Of a stretch of DNA of 64,000 nucleotides, positions 57,466 through 64,000 are shown one piece after another. A program made the position numbers and the translations under genes. The stretch spans positions 62,001-126,000 of the forward strand of contig NZ_CACVAD010000004.1 of NCBI RefSeq assembly GCF_902726545.1, read 5' to 3'. This stretch comes from Yersinia artesiana. Lineage in GTDB: Bacteria; Pseudomonadota; Gammaproteobacteria; Enterobacterales; Enterobacteriaceae. Position 1 is the stretch's first letter, and each line of letters starts with the position of its first letter. The notes beneath the pieces are model-generated. The model was not told the DNA's origin and did no database searches. It saw nothing but the letters and a program-made list of their open reading frames with translations.

Positions 57466-58347
57466 ATGCCTTGGATCCAACTAAAATTAAACACCACCGG
57501 CAATCAGGCCGAATCCCTTGGGGACGCGCTAATCGAAAGTGGCGCGGTATCCGTAACTTTTCAGGATACCCACGATAACCCTGTATTTGAACCGCTGCCC
57601 GGTGAAACCCGTCTATGGGGCGATACCGATGTCATCGGTCTGTATGATGCAGAAACCGATATGGCAGAAGTGATTGCCATGCTGGAATATCACCCGCAGA
57701 TCGGAAAAGGTTTCATCCATAAAATTGAACAGTTGGAAGATAAAGATTGGGAACGCGAATGGATGGATAACTTCCATCCGATGCGTTTTGGCGAACGTCT
57801 GTGGATCTGCCCGAGCTGGCGCGATGTGCCCGACCCCACTGCCGTTAACGTGATGCTTGACCCCGGTTTGGCGTTTGGTACCGGTACCCACCCGACGACC
57901 GCACTGTGTCTGCAATGGCTTGATGGCCTCAGTCTGGAAGGGAAAACAGTTATCGACTTCGGTTGTGGCTCTGGCATCCTGGCGATAGCGGCGCTAAAAC
58001 TCGGTGCAGCGCGCGCTATTGGCATTGATATCGATCCGCAAGCCATTCAGGCCAGTCGTGATAACGCGCAACGTAATGGCGTTTCAGAGCGTCTGGAGCT
58101 GTATCTCGCCAAAGACCAACCAGCCGATTTATCCGCTGACGTGGTGGTCGCCAATATCCTGGCTGGCCCATTACGTGAACTCGCGCCGTTGATTAGCGTC
58201 TTGCCCGTTGCAGGCGGCCATCTTGGCTTGTCAGGCGTGTTGGCAACGCAAGCGGCGGGTGTCGCACAGGCTTATGAGGACAAATTCACTCTCGACCCGG
58301 TGGCAGAGAAAGAAGAGTGGTGCCGCATCACCGGTATTAAGAAGTAA
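57466..58347 (+). CDS. prmA: Ribosomal protein L11 methyltransferase PrmA
   Basis: A 293-residue SAM-dependent enzyme that trimethylates ribosomal protein L11. The SAM-binding motif [20 protein letters not shown], the [15 protein letters not shown] loop and NILAGPL are intact. ATG 57466 gives [16 protein letters not shown] as in E. coli; a longer frame from 57409 has no site. Follows panF as in E. coli. Confidence 0.97.
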   Translation: MPWIQLKLNTTGNQAESLGDALIESGAVSVTFQDTHDNPVFEPLPGETRLWGDTDVIGLYDAETDMAEVIAMLEYHPQIGKGFIHKIEQLEDKDWEREWMDNFHPMRFGERLWICPSWRDVPDPTAVNVMLDPGLAFGTGTHPTTALCLQWLDGLSLEGKTVIDFGCGSGILAIAALKLGAARAIGIDIDPQAIQASRDNAQRNGVSERLELYLAKDQPADLSADVVVANILAGPLRELAPLISVLPVAGGHLGLSGVLATQAAGVAQAYEDKFTLDPVAEKEEWCRITGIKK

Positions 58348-58775
58348 TACCGCCAGCAAGTTATTGGCGTCGCAGCTTATATTCATTGCTGTGACGCCAA
58401 ATTCGAAGGATAGCGCTAGCATTTCTCTGCATCAGGCCGCAATCCATCGATCATTATTTTTAACTGAAATGAGATGTCGAACTCATTTATATCTACTCTT
58501 TATCATTGATTTGATGAATAAATCAGCACTTTCGACCGCAGTTATGCTGCGTCAGCAGTCGATAATTATGTTGTTTAGTAGAAAATCATTAAGCGCACAA
58601 ATTAGCCACACCAAGCTAACCCAATGTTATATATAGTTAAATAATTAATTAGCCAAGATTATCCTGTAACTTATTGCTCTTTTTTCATCAATTGGTCAAA
58701 GTTTGGCCTTTCATCTGAGCGCAAAAATGCGTAATATACGCGCCCTTACGGACACAGTGTGGTCATTCTTTGTCT
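58348..58775. promoter_or_regulatory. prmA-dusB intergenic region
   Basis: 428 bases without a gene. Most is AT-rich with no repeat I recognise; one stem AAATGAG/CTCATTT lies at 58467-58488. The last 75 bases contain the dusB-fis promoter. In E. coli this region binds Fis itself and IHF; AT-rich tracts upstream of the promoter fit but were not matched to a consensus. Confidence 0.5.
58709..58750 (+). promoter_or_regulatory. dusB-fis promoter
   Basis: TTTCAT (-35, 58709-58714) and TAATAT (-10, 58732-58737) with a 17-base spacer, followed by a GC-rich discriminator ACGCGCCCTT. The stretch GTTTGGCCTTTCATCT...AAAAATGCGTAATATACG is nearly that of the E. coli fis promoter as I recall it. The GC-rich discriminator is the hallmark of stringent, growth-rate control. 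Confidence 0.8.
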
Positions 58776-59741
58776 ATGCGTATTGGACACATCCAGCTTA
58801 CAAATTGCCTGATTGCCGCCCCGATGGCTGGTATAACAGACCGCCCCTTCAGAGCGCTATGTCATGGCATGGGGGCTGGGATGACTGTATCTGAAATGCT
58901 CTCCTCTAACCCAGAGGTATGGCGGACGGATAAGTCGCGTTTGCGCATGGTTCATAGCGATGAGCCAGGAATTCGTACCGTGCAGATTGCCGGTAACGAC
59001 CCGGATGAGATGGCAGCAGCCGCCAAAATCAATGTGGCGAATGGTGCACAAATCATCGACATCAATATGGGATGTCCGGCCAAGAAAGTGAACCGCAAAC
59101 TGGCAGGATCTGCATTATTGCAACATCCTGATCTGGTCAAACAGATCCTCTCCGCAGTGGTTAATGCGGTAGATGTGCCGGTAACGTTGAAGATCCGGAC
59201 TGGTTGGTCTGCCGAACACCGTAACTGTATAGAAATTGCCCAACTGGCTGAAAATTGTGGTATACAAGCCCTGACGATTCATGGCCGAACCCGTTCTTGC
59301 CTGTTTAATGGTGAGGCGGAATACGACAGTATTCGGTCAGTTAAGCAGATTGTTTCCATTCCGGTTATCGCGAATGGCGACATCACTGACCCGCATAAAG
59401 CCAGAGCGGTGCTCGACTACACTGGGGCTGATGCCCTGATGATAGGACGTGCTGCTCAGGGAAGACCTTGGATCTTCCGGGAAATCCAGCATTATCTGGA
59501 CACTGGGGAGCTGCTGCCACCGATGCCACTTGGCGAAGTACAGCGCTTGTTGGACGGGCATATACGGGAATTGCACGACTTTTATGGTCCAGGCAAGGGA
59601 TTTCGTATTGCACGTAAACACGTCTCTTGGTATCTCCAGGAGCACGCCCCTAACGACCAGTTTCGGCGCACATTCAACGCCATTGAGGATGCCAGCGAAC
59701 AGCTGGAGGCGTTGGAGGCATATTTCGAAAATCTTGCGTAA
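58776..59741 (+). CDS. dusB: tRNA-dihydrouridine synthase B
   Basis: A 321-residue FMN enzyme that reduces uridine to dihydrouridine in tRNA D-loops. It is a TIM barrel with the FMN loop [14 protein letters not shown] and the catalytic Cys in [19 protein letters not shown]. The C-terminal helical tRNA-binding domain ([33 protein letters not shown]) is almost as in E. coli. Start ATG 58776. First gene of the dusB-fis operon; fis is 24 bases downstream. Confidence 0.97.
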   Translation: MRIGHIQLTNCLIAAPMAGITDRPFRALCHGMGAGMTVSEMLSSNPEVWRTDKSRLRMVHSDEPGIRTVQIAGNDPDEMAAAAKINVANGAQIIDINMGCPAKKVNRKLAGSALLQHPDLVKQILSAVVNAVDVPVTLKIRTGWSAEHRNCIEIAQLAENCGIQALTIHGRTRSCLFNGEAEYDSIRSVKQIVSIPVIANGDITDPHKARAVLDYTGADALMIGRAAQGRPWIFREIQHYLDTGELLPPMPLGEVQRLLDGHIRELHDFYGPGKGFRIARKHVSWYLQEHAPNDQFRRTFNAIEDASEQLEALEAYFENLA

Positions 59742-59765
59742 ACAGAAAAAAGAGCTGACAGAACT

Positions 59766-60062
59766 ATGTTCGAACAACGCGTAAATTCTGACGTACTGAC
59801 CGTTGCAACCGTAAATTCACAAGATCAGGTGACTCAAAAGCCTTTGCGTGACTCGGTTAAACAAGCACTGAAGAACTATTTTGCTCAACTGAATGGTCAG
59901 GATGTAAGTGACCTGTATGAGTTGGTACTGGCTGAAGTTGAACAGCCATTGTTGGACATGGTGATGCAATACACCCGTGGCAACCAAACCCGCGCTGCCC
60001 TGATGATGGGCATCAACCGTGGCACGCTGCGTAAGAAATTGAAAAAATACGGCATGAACTGA
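59766..60062 (+). CDS. fis: DNA-binding protein Fis
   Basis: A 98-residue nucleoid protein and global regulator, the same length as E. coli Fis, abundant in early exponential growth. The C-terminal [29 protein letters not shown] is identical in kind; the N-terminal beta-hairpin arm (about residues 11-26) that contacts Hin is present. Cotranscribed with dusB from the promoter at 58.7 kb and translated from its own site AGAAAAAAGAG. A terminator follows. Confidence 0.98.
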
Positions 60063-60089
60063 TACTAGTCAGTTAACTTGTTGTTTAAA

Positions 60090-60121
60090 AAGGCGTACTC
60101 CACACGGAGCGCGCCTTTTTT
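60090..60121 (+). terminator. Rho-independent terminator after fis
   Basis: GGCGTACTCC (60092-60101) pairs with GGAGCGCGCC (60106-60115) over four bases, followed by six T residues. It is only a few bases from the convergent cyclase gene and may serve both. Confidence 0.85.
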
Positions 60122-60126
60122 ATTAT

Positions 60127-61698
60127 TTAGAAAACTTCAACCCGATTGCGCCCGTGCTGTTTCGCGCGATATAGCGCCTCATCGGCCCGTTTCAGCGCAT
60201 CCTCTGGCATTCCTTCGCCATTCCAGAACGCCACACCCAATGAAATCGTGATAGGTCGGATGTCCGCCATCAACATCATTTCTACATTATGCCGTAACCG
60301 TTTGGCGACCTGTGTGGCAACCTCAGGCACGGTGCCGGGTAACAACATCAAAAACTCTTCACCACCGCTGCGACACAAGATATCGCTGTCACGGGAGCTT
60401 TCACGGATTTGTATCGCCAATTGTTTGATAACTTCATCACCGACGTCATGACCATAAGAGTCATTAATCGCTTTAAAGTGATCAATATCCAATGCAATAA
60501 CAGAAAAATGCTGTCCGAGCTGCGCGATAGGTTCAAGCGTTGTCGCCAGTCCGCGTCGGTTATACAGGCCGGTCATGGGATCGGTTTGGGCCTCAAACCT
60601 CAGTTTACCGATTTTCTTTTGCAACAGACTGATGCCTATCAGCAATGCCCGTTTGAGCTGAGTCGCTTCGAAATACCATGAGGGAATCTCTTTAATGCTG
60701 CTGGCAATATCTGGCTTATCCATATCATTGGCGCTGCCAGCAAGTAACCACAGCGGGCGGGCGATTAAGCGGGATAACAACCAAACCCCCAGCAAGGTCA
60801 GTAAGGCCAGTGGCGCTATATGACCCAAGCCTTTTAGCATCAACCCTTCCAGGGGCTTCAAAGTGGATGACTCTGGCCGCAGAGTAATAATTTCCCAACC
60901 AGACGGCTCCACAACAGCGTAACCCGCCAACATCGACTCGCCACTGGTGCTGGTCACCATCAAGCTACCATTGTCAGCGTTTTTGACGGCCGCGGTAATC
61001 GGCTTCGGCTCCAGTATCTCGCCAATACGGTTCACATCCCGGTGATATAAAATGCGCCGATCATGGTCGAGCACCACAATGTAAGAGCCATCGCGATAAT
61101 AATGCTCACCCAATAATTCATTTAAAATGCTTTGTTTACGCAGATAAATCGTCCCACCTATATAGCCGCGATAGCGTCCATCTGGCGTGATAATAGGTGA
61201 CGATATATTGATAACCAAATTATTGGCTGCTGACACATAGGGTTTACTGATAAGCGGACGCCGGGCTTTTAGTGCCTCCGCCGATCCTGGCGAGGTCAAG
61301 GTATGACCCAAGAGTTGCAGGCTATCTGGCGATGTAGCACGAACAATGCCGTGAGCATCCGTTATCACTACCGAATTAAAACTGTCTGTTTGGTATTTGA
61401 GCCGTGCGGTTTCTGCTTGCAGAACGGCCTGATCGTCAAAATGCTTAGCGGCGATCATGCTGCTGTAGTGAAGCTGCTTTTGCGCACTTCGCACAAAAAT
61501 TTCAGCACTGGACGCCAGCTTAGTGGCATAAACACGGTTAGCTTCCAGTGTGTTATCAATCAATAGCTGCCGTTGAACCCGATAACTGGCATAGAAGCTA
61601 TTCGCCAGAGTCACAAAGGCACTCATTACAGCCAGAATAAGAATTAAGCGACCTAAGTCGAGGCGGAAAATCTTGGTTGAAATCATCGAGCGTAACAA
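60127..61698 (-). CDS. Membrane diguanylate cyclase with periplasmic Cache-type sensor
   Basis: A 523-residue protein predicted to make cyclic-di-GMP. A membrane segment (LILILAVMSAFVTLANSFYASY), a periplasmic Cache-like domain (about 40-290) and a second membrane segment (GHIAPLALLTLLGVWLLSRLIARPLWLLA) precede the GGDEF domain. The active site GGEEF is residues 445-449 and a full RxxD inhibitory site (RDSD) sits five residues before it, so it should be catalytic and product-inhibited. TTG 61698 has an AGGA site; ATG 61686 is an alternative. I do not identify it with HmsT or HmsD. Confidence 0.88.
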   Translation of the reverse strand: MLRSMISTKIFRLDLGRLILILAVMSAFVTLANSFYASYRVQRQLLIDNTLEANRVYATKLASSAEIFVRSAQKQLHYSSMIAAKHFDDQAVLQAETARLKYQTDSFNSVVITDAHGIVRATSPDSLQLLGHTLTSPGSAEALKARRPLISKPYVSAANNLVINISSPIITPDGRYRGYIGGTIYLRKQSILNELLGEHYYRDGSYIVVLDHDRRILYHRDVNRIGEILEPKPITAAVKNADNGSLMVTSTSGESMLAGYAVVEPSGWEIITLRPESSTLKPLEGLMLKGLGHIAPLALLTLLGVWLLSRLIARPLWLLAGSANDMDKPDIASSIKEIPSWYFEATQLKRALLIGISLLQKKIGKLRFEAQTDPMTGLYNRRGLATTLEPIAQLGQHFSVIALDIDHFKAINDSYGHDVGDEVIKQLAIQIRESSRDSDILCRSGGEEFLMLLPGTVPEVATQVAKRLRHNVEMMLMADIRPITISLGVAFWNGEGMPEDALKRADEALYRAKQHGRNRVEVF

Positions 61699-61846
61699 GA
61701 CAACATTCCTGAAGAGGTTAATCGGCGATATTGGGTATTGACGTTAACATGAAAAGTCAGCGGGAACTCGCCTATATGAGTATCTGCTCATTATTTATCT
61801 CCTCAAATGAATTGTTATCACGCTATAGTCATTATTAACAGTTACC

Positions 61847-61915
61847 TATACCCTAAATAATTCGAGTTGCAGGAAGGCGGCCAACGCACATGCAGCTTGA
61901 AGTATGATGGGTATA
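61847..61915 (+). repeat. ERIC element 6, internally deleted
   Basis: A 69-base copy with both ends (TATACCCTAAATAATTCGAG and CTTGAAGTATGATGGGTATA) but lacking about 55 central bases, including the AGCTTAC palindrome. The join AAGGCGGCCAACGCACATG fits deletion across the two CAAC stretches of a full element. Confidence 0.85.
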
Positions 61916-61971
61916 TGGCTTTGGTGATTGTTAGCTGACGTCTGACTTGTACTGATAATTAGGGGTTCATG

Positions 61972-62442
61972 ATGAATAAACTGGTCATTGTTGTCGCTCT
62001 CGCGGCTACCGTATTAAGTGGATGTGCCAACAACAGAACGGCGTCTGGTGATACTTTCACTGCTTCTCAGGCACGACAAGTACAGACTGTGACTTACGGC
62101 ACGGTGGTCTCAGCGCGGCCAGTCACCATTCAGGGTGGTGATAAGAATAATGTCGCTGGTGCCATTGGTGGTGCTGTGGTGGGTGGCTTCCTGGGGAATA
62201 CTATCGGCGGTGGTCGCGGTAATAGCCTGGCGACAGCGGGCGGTGTCGTTGCTGGCGGTATGGCGGGTCAGGGCGTACAAAGCGCAATGAACCGCAGTGA
62301 AGGTGTCCAACTGGAAATCCGTCGCGATGATGGCAGTAGCATCGTCGTCGTACAAGCGCAGGGGCCAACCCGCTTCAGCGCAGGTCAACGCGTTATCATT
62401 GCCAGTGATCGCAGCGGTACCGTGACAGTTTCTCCTCGTTAA
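61972..62442 (+). CDS. slyB: SlyB-family glycine-zipper outer-membrane lipoprotein
   Basis: A 156-residue lipoprotein with signal peptide and lipobox LSGC (Cys18). The middle is a glycine-zipper 2TM segment (GAIGGAVVGGFLGNTIGGGRGNSLATAGGVVAGGMAG), as in SlyB/Pcp proteins, which are PhoP-regulated and help hold the outer membrane under low Mg2+. ATG 61972 sits better behind AGGGG than ATG 61969. SlyB versus a paralogue of the same family is not settled, so the symbol is tentative. An inverted repeat CCGGGGG/CCCCCGG follows the stop. Confidence 0.78.
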   Translation: MNKLVIVVALAATVLSGCANNRTASGDTFTASQARQVQTVTYGTVVSARPVTIQGGDKNNVAGAIGGAVVGGFLGNTIGGGRGNSLATAGGVVAGGMAGQGVQSAMNRSEGVQLEIRRDDGSSIVVVQAQGPTRFSAGQRVIIASDRSGTVTVSPR

Positions 62443-62450
62443 ATTCAAAT

Positions 62451-62469
62451 GCCGGGGGTATTCCCCCGG
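62451..62469 (+). terminator. Hairpin after the SlyB-like gene
   Basis: CCGGGGGT...CCCCCGG at 62451-62469 forms a strong GC stem with a short loop, nine bases after the stop. No T-run follows (TACTTAGCGG), so it may be a 3' stabiliser. Confidence 0.5.
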
Positions 62470-62667
62470 TACTTAGCGGCCTAATGCAAAAAAAAATCGC
62501 AGTTTTTTTATTGGCCTAATTGACTGTTTAGTCACATTAAAATAGCAAAATTCATGCATATCCAGCTAAAAAAATCATTGATATTGGTTATGGCAGTCAA
62601 ATATTAGGTTGCCACAAGTAATGTGTTGTGGTTAAATAGCGTCATCGGTTTGGAACACAGACCTTAT

Positions 62668-62825
62668 GAAAGCAGTTTTAGTAAAGCAGTCCTCAGTTCA
62701 AGCGTTATCCATAGATATCCCTTCTCCGTGAGTCTCCTCCTAAGTGCCCAATAAGTTATCCTCTGAAAGACAGACCACGTTCGCCGCTGTATTGTGGCAA
62801 AAAAATAATTGAAGGAAGTATCTCT
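62668..62825 (+). promoter_or_regulatory. Cold-shock leader of the first cspA-type gene
   Basis: Long 5' untranslated region containing GCAGTTTTAGTAAAGCAGT (62672-62690), AGCGTTATCC, CTTCTCCGTGAG and CTAAGTGCCCAATAAGTT, then AATTGAAGGAAGTATCTCT before the ATG. These blocks recur in the same order before the second gene. AGTAAA (62680-62685) is the motif reported to matter for cspA1/A2 mRNA in Y. enterocolitica. Part of the upstream 383-base gap; the promoter was not pinned down. Confidence 0.7.
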
Positions 62826-63038
62826 ATGTCTAATAAAATGACTGGTTTAGTAAAATGGTTTGACGCTGGTAAAGGTTTTGGTTTCATTACTCCTGCTGAC
62901 GGCAGCAAAGATGTGTTTGTTCACTTCTCTGCTATCCAGAGCAATGATTTCAAAACCCTGGATGAAGGTCAAAAAGTTGAGTTCTCTATCGAGAACGGCG
63001 CTAAAGGCCCATCAGCAGCAAACGTAGTCGCCCTGTAA
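62826..63038 (+). CDS. cspA1: CspA-type cold shock protein, first tandem copy
   Basis: A 70-residue cold-shock-domain RNA chaperone with RNP1 KGFGFI and RNP2 DVFVHF. It differs from the second copy only at residues 13 (Asp/Asn), 15 (Gly/Asp), 65 (Ala/Val) and 68 (Val/Ile). Asp13 and Gly15 replace the usual Asn and Asp-type residues of the [10 protein letters not shown] motif, so the second copy is closer to standard. GAAGGAAG precedes the ATG. No clear terminator separates the copies. The name follows the Y. enterocolitica cspA1/cspA2 pair. Confidence 0.88.
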   Translation: MSNKMTGLVKWFDAGKGFGFITPADGSKDVFVHFSAIQSNDFKTLDEGQKVEFSIENGAKGPSAANVVAL

Positions 63039-63156
63039 TTCAGTGTGATTAGGGGAGCAGGCTGCCAATAGCGATGACGGCCAGACCCGAGCAGAGCACC
63101 CGCTCCCCAAGTAAATTAAGTAACAGTAAGTAGTACCCGGTTGACAGTAACATTTA

Positions 63157-63309
63157 TGCAAGCAGTTTTAGTAAAGCAGTTCCCCGTATTAGCGTTATCA
63201 GACAGATACCTCTTCTCCGCGAAATTCCTTCTAAGTGCCCCATAAGTTGTGCCCAAGCCTATTCGCTCGCCTATGGCGGCAATCAAAAATAATTGAAGGA
63301 AGTATCTCT
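63157..63309 (+). promoter_or_regulatory. Duplicated cold-shock leader of the second cspA-type gene
   Basis: Repeats the blocks of the first leader in order: GCAGTTTTAGTAAAGCAGT (63162-63180), AGCGTTATC, CTTCTCCGCGA, CTAAGTGCCCCATAAGTTGT and AATTGAAGGAAGTATCTCT. AGTAAA is at 63170-63175. Further AGTAA-type motifs (AGTAACAGTAAGTAGTA, near 63119-63134) precede it in the gap between the genes. It would be part of a bicistronic mRNA or have its own start. Confidence 0.7.
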
Positions 63310-63522
63310 ATGTCTAATAAAATGACTGGTTTAGTAAAATGGTTTAACGCTGATAAAGGTTTTGGTTTCATCACTCCTGCTGATGGCAGCAAAGACGTGT
63401 TCGTTCACTTCTCTGCTATCCAGAGCAATGATTTCAAAACCCTGGATGAAGGCCAAAAAGTTGAGTTCTCTATCGAGAACGGCGCTAAAGGCCCATCAGC
63501 GGTAAACGTTATTGCTCTGTAA
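63310..63522 (+). CDS. cspA2: CspA-type cold shock protein, second tandem copy
   Basis: A 70-residue cold-shock protein with the standard [11 protein letters not shown] motif, RNP2 DVFVHF, and four differences from the first copy. An upstream in-frame extension from 63235 is only the leader read through; ATG 63310 follows GAAGGAAG exactly as in copy one. Followed by a rho-independent terminator at 63642-63665. Confidence 0.9.
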   Translation: MSNKMTGLVKWFNADKGFGFITPADGSKDVFVHFSAIQSNDFKTLDEGQKVEFSIENGAKGPSAVNVIAL

Positions 63523-63641
63523 GAGTCAATAATGATACCCAAGTCATTGAGCTACGGCTTTAATGATGCAGGTATATCGGAATGATTTACGATAGCGATG
63601 AAGGTGATAGCCCTGAGCAGTTAAATCGTTCTGAATAAGAT

Positions 63642-63665
63642 AACCCGCCTTTGTGCGGGTTTTTT
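63642..63665 (+). terminator. Rho-independent terminator after the csp pair
   Basis: AACCCGC (63642-63648) and GCGGGTT (63655-63661) pair over six bases and are followed by TTTTT. It lies 120 bases after the second csp stop. Confidence 0.88.
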
Positions 63666-64000
63666 GTTACAGTCGATATGACCCTATCCATGATCATATA
63701 AGTTTATGATCAGACAAACACGGCATGTTCGATGATCAATGTTTATGTATTAACAGATGCTCAGAAAACATTAAACCATCTGTCCGCCATTTATCTTATT
63801 ATTTCATTTGCCATGGTTATGATATAATTCGCCAAAAGCTAGCCTCGCTTATCGATAGCCCCTCTTTTGTGACCATTCACTACGCGACTCCGCTTTTAAT
63901 GTAAATAATTCGTCAATTATCGTGTTTGTGAAAACGATAGTCGACCTACGGTGTCTGAAGATATGTACCGCTATCGAATTATATCCTTATGCGCTACACG
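63666..64000. other. Intergenic tail of window
   Basis: 335 bases without a supported gene. A TATAAT at 63823-63828 lacks a good -35 partner. ATG 63963 (or GTG 63951) opens a frame, MYRYRIISLCAT, that runs out of the window, and another ATG lies at 63989; either could start the next gene, which I cannot identify. Confidence 0.35.

Noticed and set aside
60127..61698. HmsT or HmsD identity for the diguanylate cyclase
   Set aside because: The protein length, periplasmic Cache-like region and genomic position beside fis do not fit those genes as I know them.
63235..63309. 25-residue N-terminal extension of the second cold-shock protein
   Set aside because: The extension is the duplicated leader read in frame; the first copy lacks an equivalent and both share the same site and ATG.

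Overview
The window is a stretch of chromosome from an enterobacterium of the genus Yersinia, probably the Y. enterocolitica side of the genus. The case rests on strong resemblance of the housekeeping proteins to E. coli orthologues, at least six ERIC-type intergenic repeats, a chromosomal Anbu (proteasome-like) operon, and a tandem pair of near-identical cold-shock genes with duplicated leaders, an arrangement known from Y. enterocolitica. Species assignment is inference. There are no rRNA or tRNA genes, complete insertion sequences, prophages or CRISPR arrays.

Layout. 1-3295 (+): end of rpoN, then hpf, ptsN, rapZ and npr (sigma-54 / nitrogen-PTS operon), with ERIC elements between hpf-ptsN and ptsN-rapZ. 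3296-4100: no supported gene, but a structured repeat region bounded by copies of a GGTTCGGTTGATAT-like motif. 4106-6667 (+): pyrL attenuator, pyrBI and ridA, with ERICs before pyrB and ridA. 6889-10824 (+): four-gene Anbu operon (circularly permuted ATP-grasp, alpha-E, transglutaminase-like, Anbu). 10923-15228 (-): treR and treBC. 15521-18455 (+): putative mgtL leader and mgtA. 18576-26164 (-): nine-gene cassette with a PRD/EIIB/EIIA regulator, KDGP-type aldolase, DgaE-like ammonia lyase, amidohydrolase, DUF4310, DUF4311, DUF4312, SFCGS protein and a stand-alone PRD protein. 26570-30480: rnk, cybC, pmbA, darP and a barnase/barstar-like pair. 30564-38902: gabD-like dehydrogenase, aaeXAB with aaeR, tldD and a nitrilase-family amidase. 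38899-49788 (-): yhdP, rng, maf (yhdE), mreDCB and csrD. 50073-60062 (+): acuI, msrPQ, aroQ, accBC, yhdT, panF, prmA, dusB and fis. 60127-63522: a diguanylate cyclase, a SlyB-like lipoprotein and two cspA-type genes. The final 480 bases hold a terminator and perhaps the first codons of the next gene.

How it works together. Most of the window is core metabolism and cell-envelope biology: nitrogen-PTS signalling, pyrimidine synthesis, trehalose and magnesium uptake, cell shape (MreBCD), fatty acid initiation (AccBC), pantothenate uptake and nucleoid organisation (Fis). Relative to E. coli it is a mosaic: a block that lies near 96 minutes there (pyrBI, ridA, tre, mgtA, cybC, pmbA, darP) sits between two blocks from about 72-73 minutes.

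The least explained systems are the Anbu operon and the nine-gene cassette at 18.6-26.2 kb. The cassette looks like a complete import, deacylation, deamination and aldol-cleavage route for an amino-sugar-acid-like compound, with an uncharacterised membrane system in place of the usual mannose-family PTS. A second unexplained signal is the dispersed inverted-repeat family at 3.3-4.0, 10.8 and 18.5 kb.
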